28,610 bases of DNA from Euzebyaceae bacterium. Lineage in GTDB: Bacteria > Actinomycetota > Nitriliruptoria > Euzebyales > Egibacteraceae. Positions 15,212-21,770 of the stretch are shown here, one piece after another; positions within the stretch are counted from its first letter, which is position 1; every line of letters starts with the position of its first letter. A model generated the notes under the pieces. That model was given only the letters and a program-made list of their open reading frames with translations. It searched no databases and was not told where the DNA came from. The DNA is taken from assembly GCA_013696915.1 (NCBI GenBank), contig JACCXR010000259.1, forward strand, positions 1 through 28,610. The letters run 5' to 3'. The translations under genes were made by a program, and so were the position numbers.

Positions 15212-16609
15212 ATGAGGACAGACATCGAACGGTTCGGGGACGCGGACGGCCGGGACGAGGCGGTCCGCGACGTCCGCACGCTCATCGACGAGCGCGGCGT
15301 GTCCTACATCTACTACCAGTTCGTCTCCGTGACGGGTCGGATCATGGGCAAGGGCGCACCCGCCGCCCATTGGGAGCGGTTCGCCGAGAAGGGGTTCCAA
15401 CTCGTATACGGCGCCACGGCGAACCTGTTCATCGATCGCCACGGCGACTACATCGGCTACGGCGCCGAGTCCCGCGAGCTGATCGGCGTGCCGGACGTCG
15501 AGACCTTCCAGGTCCTGCCGTGGGATCCCAAGACCGCGCGGGTGTTCTGCACCCTGTTCCGCGGGCGCGAGGAGGAGCAGGACCCTGGCGCCTTCCTCAC
15601 CTCTGACTGTCGCGGGAACCTGAAGCGCATCCACGCCGAGTTCGAGGCGGAAACGGGGATGCACATGCGGGCCGGCACCGAGCCGGAGATGATGTGGCTG
15701 AAGCTCAACCCGGACGGCACGCCGTCGGTGGAGGGCAAGACCAAGCCCTACTGCTACCACATCGACCAGTTCTCCGAGCTCCAGCCGCTGATCCACCGGA
15801 TCATCGAGTACGGCACCGCAATGGGCCTGGACATGATCCAGGGTGACCACGAGGACGCACCCGGCCAGCTCGAGCTGAACTGGGAGTTCGACCGACCCGA
15901 GCTCACCGCCGACCGGCTCACGACCTACCGCCAGATCTGCCGGCAGGTCGGCCGGGAGATGGACGCGTTCCCCTGCTTCATGCCCAAGCCCTTCATGGGC
16001 GTCTCCGCCAACGGGTGCCACCACAACATGTCGCTGTGGCAGGGCGACGAGAACATGTTCCTGCCCGACGGCGACAACCTGCGCATGCCGAGCAAGGTCG
16101 GTTTGCACGCGATCGGCGGCGTGCTCGACCACCTGCAAGCCCTCACCTGCATCACCGCGCCGACGGTCAACTCCTACCGGCGCTTCCACGATCTCGGCTT
16201 CTGGGCGCCGGTCTTCGCCGACTGGGGCTTCCAGAACCGCACGACCGCGCTGCGGGTGAGCTCGCCGGACCGCTTCGAGTACCGGTCCGTGGACTCCGCG
16301 GTGAACCCCTACCTGTCCTTCGCGGCACTGCTCGCCGCGATGAAGGACGGCATCCGCCGCAGCGCCGACCCCGGCCCGCCCGAGCAGCGCAACATCTACG
16401 ACGCCATCGCCGGCGGCAAGGACGTCAAGAAGATCCCGATGAGCCTCGGCGAGGCCATCGCCGCCCTCGAGGAGGACGAGGTCGTCCGCGAGGCCATGCC
16501 GGGCGAGATGTACACCGTGTTCTCCCACTACAAGCGCGACGAGTGGGAGCGCTTCCTCGCCACCGTCACCCAATGGGATGTCGATGAGTACCTCGACATC
16601 CTCCCCTGA
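15212..16609 (+). CDS. gmaS: Gamma-glutamylmethylamide synthetase (glutamine synthetase-like)
   Basis: The 465-residue protein is a glutamine synthetase homologue of the GmaS/GlnT type. GmaS ligates methylamine to glutamate with ATP, giving gamma-glutamylmethylamide. Visible motifs: YIYYQFVSVTGRIMGKGAP at the N-terminus, RAGTEPEMMWLKLNPDGTP, QGDHEDAPGQLELNWEF, ANGCHHNMSLW (N267-H271), and the C-terminal NRTTALRVSSPDRFEYRSVD. NGCHH differs from the GSGMHxH of housekeeping glutamine synthetases, which supports a specialised amine substrate. It heads the plus-strand operon, 47 bases before mgsA, the classic setting of the N-methylglutamate pathway. The ATG at 15212 is chosen; an in-frame GTG at 15167 is an alternative, and neither has a strong ribosome binding site. 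Confidence 0.92.
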   Translation: MRTDIERFGDADGRDEAVRDVRTLIDERGVSYIYYQFVSVTGRIMGKGAPAAHWERFAEKGFQLVYGATANLFIDRHGDYIGYGAESRELIGVPDVETFQVLPWDPKTARVFCTLFRGREEEQDPGAFLTSDCRGNLKRIHAEFEAETGMHMRAGTEPEMMWLKLNPDGTPSVEGKTKPYCYHIDQFSELQPLIHRIIEYGTAMGLDMIQGDHEDAPGQLELNWEFDRPELTADRLTTYRQICRQVGREMDAFPCFMPKPFMGVSANGCHHNMSLWQGDENMFLPDGDNLRMPSKVGLHAIGGVLDHLQALTCITAPTVNSYRRFHDLGFWAPVFADWGFQNRTTALRVSSPDRFEYRSVDSAVNPYLSFAALLAAMKDGIRRSADPGPPEQRNIYDAIAGGKDVKKIPMSLGEAIAALEEDEVVREAMPGEMYTVFSHYKRDEWERFLATVTQWDVDEYLDILP

Positions 16610-16656
16610 CGTGGGCTCGACGGCCCCGTCTCATCGTCCGCCGCCAGGAGGCTCGC

Positions 16657-17586
16657 ATGTGCGGTATCGCCGGCATCATCCATCGTGACGGAGAGGCGGA
16701 CATCGGGTCGGAGATGACCCGGATGCTGCAGTCGATGCGGCATCGGGGGCCCGACTCCACCGGGTTCGCTCTGTACGGCCCGCCGTCGGATCTCGTCGTC
16801 ATGCGATTCAAGCTCGCCGACCCCAACGACGTGCGCGACTTCGAGTGGACCGAGCGCCTCGAGCGCCACCGTCACGAGGTGGAGGGGCGCCTGTCGAAGG
16901 TCGGGGCGTCGGTCGACCGTGTCGAGGGCGAGCGCGAGTACGCCTACCGCGCGACGTTCCGCTACGACGGGGACCTGAAGGCGCTGGCCGACTACGTTGA
17001 GGACGTGCCAGGGTGCGAGATCCTGTCCCTGGGGCACTCGCTGGAGATCGTGAAGGACCTGGGCGACGCCGAGACGGTGGCGGAGCAGTACCGGCTCGAC
17101 CGCTTCCGCGGCACCCACGCCATCGGGCACGTGCGCATGGCGACGGAGTCCGACGTCGACATCGCCGGCGCCCATCCCTACTGGGCCTACCCGTTCTCCG
17201 ACGTTGCGGTGGTCCACAACGGGCAGCTGACCAACTACCACCATTGGCGTCGACGCCTGGAACGCAGCGGCCACCGGTTCCAGTCGGAGTGCGATTCCGA
17301 GATCATCGCGGTCTACATCGCCGAGAAGCTGGCCGACGGCGTCGCGCTGGAGACGGCGATGAAGCAGAGCCTCGATGACCTCGACGGGGTGTTCACCTAC
17401 CTCGTGGTGACCGAGGACAGCCTGGGCGTCGCCAAGGACGAGATGGCCGCCAAGCCCCTGGTGCTGTTCGAAAGCGAGGAACTGGTGGTGATGGCCTCCG
17501 AGGAGACCGCGATCCGCGCGGTCCTCCGCGAGGAGATCGACACCTACGATCCCTACGAGCGGGAGGTGCTGGTGTGGAGCAGGTGA
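16657..17586 (+). CDS. mgsA: N-methylglutamate synthase subunit A, class-II glutamine amidotransferase domain
   Basis: The 309-residue protein begins MCGIAGIIHRDG, so C2 would be the N-terminal nucleophile of a class-II (Ntn) glutamine amidotransferase. Further motifs are MRHRGPDSTGFALY, GTHAIGHVRMATES, VVHNGQLTNYHHWRRRLE and SECDSEIIAVYI. In N-methylglutamate synthase this subunit, homologous to the amidotransferase part of GltB, cleaves gamma-glutamylmethylamide, and the methylamine is joined to 2-oxoglutarate or glutamate on the partner subunit. The ATG follows CAGGAGGCTCGC, an excellent ribosome binding site. Its end overlaps the mgsB start by 13 bases. A separate amidotransferase subunit, rather than a fused GltB, is diagnostic of MgsABC. 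Confidence 0.92.
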   Translation: MCGIAGIIHRDGEADIGSEMTRMLQSMRHRGPDSTGFALYGPPSDLVVMRFKLADPNDVRDFEWTERLERHRHEVEGRLSKVGASVDRVEGEREYAYRATFRYDGDLKALADYVEDVPGCEILSLGHSLEIVKDLGDAETVAEQYRLDRFRGTHAIGHVRMATESDVDIAGAHPYWAYPFSDVAVVHNGQLTNYHHWRRRLERSGHRFQSECDSEIIAVYIAEKLADGVALETAMKQSLDDLDGVFTYLVVTEDSLGVAKDEMAAKPLVLFESEELVVMASEETAIRAVLREEIDTYDPYEREVLVWSR

Positions 17587-18359
17587 ACCGACCCGCCCGC
17601 TACGACGTCAGAGGGCTCGCCGAGCCGGACGCGGATGCTCCGAGGATCGCGGAGGTCGCCGACGGCAGGGCCCGCTTCGACGCGGAGGGCCTGTCCACCC
17701 GGCAGATCAACCTGGAGATCCGCCGTCTGGCGTACGAGGAGGGCATCGACGACATCACGGTGGCGAACCCCGCGGCGAAGCACTCGCTGGGCGTCGGCAT
17801 CCTCACCCGCTGTCGGATCCGCTTCGAGGGCAGCCTCGGCTACTTCGCCTGCGGCCTCATCGACGGCCCGGAGATCGAGATCACCGGCCGCGTGGGCTGG
17901 TCATGCGCCGAGAACATCATGGCCGGCGTGGTGGTGATCCGGAAGAACGCCGGGTCGCTCACCGGAGCCGCCCTCCGCGGCGGCGACCTCGTCGTCCACG
18001 GGGACGTGGGGGCTCGGACCGGGATCGACCAGAAGGGCGGGACCATCCTCATCGGTGGCAACGCCGGCTCGAGCACCGGCTTCATGATGCAGCGCGGTCG
18101 CCAGATCATCTGCGGCGACGCCGGCCATGGCCTCGGTGACTCGATGTACGACGGCGCCATCTACGTCGCGGGCACCGTCGCCTCCCTCGGGGTCGACTGC
18201 GTCGAGGGCGAGATGAGCGAGGACGACGAGGAGATGCTCGACCGCAAGTTCGGCATCTACGGGCTCGAGCGGCCGAGCTCGTTCACGAAGTTCGTGTGCG
18301 GAAAGAAGCTGTGGAACTACGACAACCTCGAGGCGAACGAGCGCAAGCTCGTCCTGTAG
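17574..18359 (+). CDS. mgsB: N-methylglutamate synthase subunit B, GXGXG (GltB C-terminal-like) domain
   Basis: The 261-residue protein carries the GXGXG beta-helix domain found at the C-terminus of glutamate synthase: GRVGWSCAENIMAG, NAGSLTGAALRGGDLVVHGD, GGTILIGGNAGSSTGFMMQR and GDAGHGLGDSMYDGAIYVAG, at about residues 85-205. The domain is structural and connects the amidotransferase and synthase parts of the complex. The GTG start at 17574 is eight bases after GGGAGG, inside the end of mgsA; a GTG at 17583 is an alternative. It is followed 14 bases later by mgsC. Confidence 0.92.
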   Translation: MEQVNRPARYDVRGLAEPDADAPRIAEVADGRARFDAEGLSTRQINLEIRRLAYEEGIDDITVANPAAKHSLGVGILTRCRIRFEGSLGYFACGLIDGPEIEITGRVGWSCAENIMAGVVVIRKNAGSLTGAALRGGDLVVHGDVGARTGIDQKGGTILIGGNAGSSTGFMMQRGRQIICGDAGHGLGDSMYDGAIYVAGTVASLGVDCVEGEMSEDDEEMLDRKFGIYGLERPSSFTKFVCGKKLWNYDNLEANERKLVL

Positions 18360-18373
18360 ACACGGAGCACTTC

Positions 18374-19780
18374 ATGGCGCAGGAATCCCACGAACTCTCC
18401 CGCAAAGGAGTCCTCGGCCAGAGCCCCATCTTCACGCCCGCGGTCATCGACGACATCCACATGAAGGCCGAGCTCGGGCGCTACCGGATGCGCGGCTTCT
18501 CGATGTTCAAGCCGATGCCGCACTGGGACCAGCTGATGTTCCTACCGGGCACGCTCACGCGGTTCGTCATCGAGGGGTACCGGGAGAAGTGCGTCACGAA
18601 GACCGTGCTGGGGGCTCGCTTCGCGAGGAAGCCGATCGAGCTCGACATCCCCGTCTACATCACCGGTATGAGCTTCGGCGCCCTGTCCCTCGAGGCGAAG
18701 ATGGCGCTCGCCAAGGGCGCCTCCATGGCCGGCACCGCGACCTGCTCCGGCGAAGGGGGGATGATCCCCCCGGAACGTGACCTGTCGACGAAGTGGTATT
18801 ACCAGATCATCCAGAGCCGTTACGGCTTCAACCCGCACCACCTCATGCTGGCCGACGCGGTGGAGTTCTTCATCGGCCAGGGCTGCAAGGTCGGCCTCGG
18901 CGGTCACCTCATGGGGCAGAAGGTGACCGAGCAGGTCGCCGAGATGCGGTCGCTCCCACCCGGGATCGATCAGCGCAGCCCGGCACGCCACCCGGACTGG
19001 CTCGGTCCCGACGATCTGTCGCTGAAGATCCAGGAGGTGCGCGAGGCCACCGACTACCAGGTCCCGATCCAGCTCAAGCTCGGAGCGGCCCGCGTCTACG
19101 ACGACGTGCGCATGGCGGCCAAGTGCGCCCCCGACATCATCTACCTCGACGGGGCGGAGGGCGGCACCGGCGCGGGTCCCCACATCGCCACCGAGGAGAC
19201 CGGCATCCCCCTGATGTCCGCTATCCCCGAGGCGCGGCGGGCGTTGGAGGACGTCGGCCTGTCCGACGAGATCGATCTCGTCGTCGCCGGTGGCATCCGC
19301 AACGGAGGCGACATCGCCAAGTGCTTGGCGCTGGGCGCGAAGGCGGTCGCCATCGGGCACTCCGCGCTCATGGCGCTCAACTGCAACAAGGAGATCCCGG
19401 GGGTCACCGACTACGAAGGCACGATCGGCGTGCCAGCCGGCCAGTGCTACCACTGCCACACCGGTCGGTGCCCGGTCGGCATCACCACCCAGGATCCCGA
19501 ACTGCGCAAGCGCCTCGAGGTCGACTCCGCCGCGGAGCGGGTCTACAACTTCCTCCACACGCTCACGATGGAGGTCCAGATGCTCGCCCGGGCGTGCGGC
19601 AAGACCAACGTCCACAGCCTCGAACCCGAGGACCTGTGCGCGCTGACGACGGAAGCGGCGGCCATGGCCCGCGTGCCACTGGCGGGCACCGACTACATCC
19701 CGGGCGTCACCGAGGCGCGGACGCTGGCGGAGATCAAGTCCCTGGTATCCAAGCACCTGACCGATGAGGGGAGCGCGTAG
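18374..19780 (+). CDS. mgsC: N-methylglutamate synthase subunit C, FMN/iron-sulfur glutamate synthase domain
   Basis: The product (468 residues from the ATG at 18374, preceded by ACGGAG) is homologous to the FMN-binding synthase domain of GltB. It shows DIPVYITGMSFGALSLEAK, TCSGEGGMIPPER, QIKLKLGA-like PIQLKLGAARVY, YLDGAEGGTGAGP and VVAGGIRNGGDIAKCLALGA. A cysteine cluster C358, C361, C366 (QCYHCHTGRCPVGITTQD) would hold the iron-sulfur cluster. It completes MgsABC, which makes N-methylglutamate from gamma-glutamylmethylamide. Its TAG is followed directly by the ATG of the next gene, with no gap, so the small unknown protein may belong to the same functional unit. Confidence 0.93.
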   Translation: MAQESHELSRKGVLGQSPIFTPAVIDDIHMKAELGRYRMRGFSMFKPMPHWDQLMFLPGTLTRFVIEGYREKCVTKTVLGARFARKPIELDIPVYITGMSFGALSLEAKMALAKGASMAGTATCSGEGGMIPPERDLSTKWYYQIIQSRYGFNPHHLMLADAVEFFIGQGCKVGLGGHLMGQKVTEQVAEMRSLPPGIDQRSPARHPDWLGPDDLSLKIQEVREATDYQVPIQLKLGAARVYDDVRMAAKCAPDIIYLDGAEGGTGAGPHIATEETGIPLMSAIPEARRALEDVGLSDEIDLVVAGGIRNGGDIAKCLALGAKAVAIGHSALMALNCNKEIPGVTDYEGTIGVPAGQCYHCHTGRCPVGITTQDPELRKRLEVDSAAERVYNFLHTLTMEVQMLARACGKTNVHSLEPEDLCALTTEAAAMARVPLAGTDYIPGVTEARTLAEIKSLVSKHLTDEGSA

Positions 19781-20245
19781 ATGTCCGAAGGGCACCTGAC
19801 CACACGGGTCGGCATCGACACCGAGGAGCTGACGGGGAAGACCTTCCCCTATCAGCACGACCGCTCGCTGGTCGATGACGTCGACCTGGTCGCCGCCACG
19901 CCAGGTCATGACCTCAACTGGCTGGAGGACATCCACCTGCTGGAGGAGGACGGGATCCCTTCGGTCTTCGACCGCTACACCAACGCGTTCCTCAAGATCT
20001 ACTTCGACATCCCCCATGGCCGAGAGGACGAGTACGCCCGCAAAGTGCTGATCAAGCACCTGCAGGAGGGCAACTCCTACGGCATCTGGCTGAAGCACAA
20101 GCACGCGAAGTTCCCCCAGCCGGAGCTGGGACCTTGGCGGGGCGGGTCCTCCATCGTCGGCACCGACTGGACGCCACCCGAGATGGAGGGCTGGACCGCA
20201 CCGACAGGGAGATATCTGGACGGCGATGAGAAGGGAACCTCATGA
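19781..20245 (+). CDS. Unrecognised 154-residue protein coupled to mgsC and the transporter gene
   Basis: I do not recognise this protein. It is acidic and soluble, with no membrane segment or signal peptide, no cysteine pairs and no obvious nucleotide-binding motif. The C-terminal half is rich in aromatic and charged residues (GNSYGIWLKHKHAKFPQPE, GTDWTPPEMEGW) and the middle has FLKIYFDIPHGREDEYARK. Its start codon directly abuts the mgsC stop, and its end overlaps the transporter start (ATGA), so it is locked translationally between the two. That suggests a role with the synthase complex, for example as an accessory subunit, or in amine uptake. It has normal local codon use and a full downstream context, so it is very likely a real gene. 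Confidence 0.85.
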   Translation: MSEGHLTTRVGIDTEELTGKTFPYQHDRSLVDDVDLVAATPGHDLNWLEDIHLLEEDGIPSVFDRYTNAFLKIYFDIPHGREDEYARKVLIKHLQEGNSYGIWLKHKHAKFPQPELGPWRGGSSIVGTDWTPPEMEGWTAPTGRYLDGDEKGTS

Positions 20246-21342
20246 CGGTGCAGATCGATCCGCAACGGGTGAAGGCGCTTCGCGACGACTACCGGAATCA
20301 GCAGGTGCGGTGGGGGTTCATCTGGGCGTTGTGGTGCGCGGTCCTGTGGGGTGCGTGGTACGTGCCCGGCGAGGCGATCTACTTCGAGGCCCCCTTCGCC
20401 ACGATGCTCGAGACCACGGGTGACTTCCTGCTGGCGGCGGCGGTCATCACGACCCTGAACGCGGTGGCGGTGCTGCTGGCGATGTTCGTCTGGGTCGCCA
20501 CGCTGGGGAAGATGGGCGAGTACCAGCGGACCATGAGACAGGTCAAGATCTCCCGGTGGTTCGCCGGTGGCGCGGTCTGCGGCGGTCCCGTGGCGATCTT
20601 CGGCACCTTCCTCGCGATCGGCTACCTGGGGGCCGCGTTCGGTGCCGTCGCGGCGCTGCTGTACCCGATCGTGGGGTCGATCGCGGCGAAGGTCTGGTAC
20701 CACGAGAACATCACCCGCCGGGCGGCCATGGGGATCGGCGTGGTCGTCCTGGGTGGCGTGGTGATCTTCGCCCCCGGCATCCTCGCGGAGATGACCGGCG
20801 CGGGGGACGGCGCATGGCTCGGCTACCTCGGCGGGGCCATGGCGATGTTCGGGTGGGGCCTGGAAGGGGCGATCGCCGGGCGCGCGCTCGACGTCAGCGA
20901 CCCCGACGTGGGGCTGACCATCCGGTTCACCGCCGAGGTCTTCTACTGGGTGGTGCTCGTCACCCCCGTCCTGCTCCTCGTGAACGGCGAGCGCGTCGCC
21001 GGGGTCTTCGCGGACGCGCTGAGCAACCCGATCAACCTCCTGTGGCTCGGGCTCATGGGCCTGACGTTCGGGTTCTGCTACGTCGCCTGGTACAAGTCCT
21101 TCCCCCTCATCGGGGTCGGCCGCGGCCAGGCCATCGCGGCGCTCTACGGCCCGTTCGCCGTCATCTGGCTGACCATCTTCACCCTGGAGCTCCCCGCGGC
21201 CAACTTCCTGCTCGGAGGGCTGCTCGCGGTCGTCGGGAGCTTCATCATGTACACCGAGAAGCGCGACGTGCTGGAAGTCATCCGGGCGGTCCCCGCCGCG
21301 AAAACGGCGACCGGCGCCGCGCGGACCGGGGGGCAGCGATGA
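20242..21342 (+). CDS. EamA/DMT-superfamily ten-helix transporter, putative methylated-amine transporter
   Basis: The 366-residue protein has about ten hydrophobic segments in the two-fold layout of the drug/metabolite transporter superfamily: first helix WGFIWALWCAVLWGAWYVPG, fourth near AALLYPIVGSIAAKVW, eighth LLWLGLMGLTFGFCYVAWY, tenth NFLLGGLLAVVGSFIMY. A polar N-terminal stretch of about 25 residues precedes the first helix. The start has AGAAGGGAACCTC upstream and overlaps the previous stop. Lying between mgsC and tdm, it probably moves TMA, TMAO, dimethylamine or methylamine, or exports a product; the direction and substrate cannot be read. Its end overlaps the next small gene (ATGA), giving a chain of four overlapping genes. 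Confidence 0.87.
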   Translation: MTVQIDPQRVKALRDDYRNQQVRWGFIWALWCAVLWGAWYVPGEAIYFEAPFATMLETTGDFLLAAAVITTLNAVAVLLAMFVWVATLGKMGEYQRTMRQVKISRWFAGGAVCGGPVAIFGTFLAIGYLGAAFGAVAALLYPIVGSIAAKVWYHENITRRAAMGIGVVVLGGVVIFAPGILAEMTGAGDGAWLGYLGGAMAMFGWGLEGAIAGRALDVSDPDVGLTIRFTAEVFYWVVLVTPVLLLVNGERVAGVFADALSNPINLLWLGLMGLTFGFCYVAWYKSFPLIGVGRGQAIAALYGPFAVIWLTIFTLELPAANFLLGGLLAVVGSFIMYTEKRDVLEVIRAVPAAKTATGAARTGGQR

Positions 21343-21653
21343 CAACGACCGGCACGGCCCTGCACTTCAAGGGCTACATGCTCCAGATGCTCGCCGAGCG
21401 GGGCGAGCTGTGGGATCACGAGATCGCCGGCGCGGTGATGCGCGACTACGGACTCGCCGGGGCCTACTGGCACGGGACGATCCGCCTCCTGCTCACCGAC
21501 CTGTTCTCCGGCGGGCTGATCGACGAGGTCGAGACGACCGTCGACCCTGACAAGTCCTTCGGCAAGGAGAAGATCCTGTTCAAATTCCGGCTCACCGACT
21601 TCGGCCGGGAGCGCATGGCGCAGTCCGGCCTGATGACAGGGGTGAACGCATGA
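21339..21653 (+). CDS. Unrecognised 104-residue protein, possibly winged-helix-like
   Basis: The ATG overlaps the transporter stop (ATGA), giving a 104-residue product. A longer open frame runs upstream but is only a shadow of the transporter gene. The protein is soluble; residues about 8-60 (LHFKGYMLQMLAERGELWDH, then EIAGAVMRDYGLAGAYW) look helical, and FKFRLTDFGRERMAQSGL near the end resembles the wing and last helix of PadR/MarR-like winged helices, but I cannot assign a family. It has no cysteines. It could be a small regulator or a partner of the transporter. The stop overlaps the next mini-gene. Confidence 0.8.
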   Translation: MTTTGTALHFKGYMLQMLAERGELWDHEIAGAVMRDYGLAGAYWHGTIRLLLTDLFSGGLIDEVETTVDPDKSFGKEKILFKFRLTDFGRERMAQSGLMTGVNA

Positions 21654-21760
21654 GCGAGTTCTGGGCATACGACGCGGGCCCGTACCTCGCGGTGGTGCTG
21701 CTGGTCGGCCTGCCGCTGTGGGCCCTCTACCACGCACGCACCTTCGTGAAGAAGCTCTGA
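21650..21760 (+). CDS. 36-residue single-helix membrane peptide
   Basis: This tiny gene starts in an ATGA overlap with the preceding gene and ends 10 bases before tdm. The peptide has a short polar start (MSEFWAYDAGP), one hydrophobic helix of about 17 residues (YLAVVLLVGLPLWALYHA), and a basic tail (RTFVKKL). That layout predicts N-out, C-in insertion by the positive-inside rule. The overlap and good hydrophobic profile support a real gene. It may be an accessory subunit of the DMT transporter encoded two genes upstream. It was too short for usual ORF cut-offs. Confidence 0.75.
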   Translation: MSEFWAYDAGPYLAVVLLVGLPLWALYHARTFVKKL

Positions 21761-21770
21761 GCCGGCGTCC

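Noticed and set aside
15154..15606. Possible leader gene from the GTG at 15154 after GAGAGGAG
   Set aside because: The frame runs on as an arginine-rich shadow inside gmaS, and the spacing from the purine-rich stretch to the GTG is only three bases.
15212..16609. Housekeeping glutamine synthetase
   Set aside because: The conserved substrate-binding motif is NGCHH instead of GSGMHxH, and it sits directly before mgsABC, as gmaS does.
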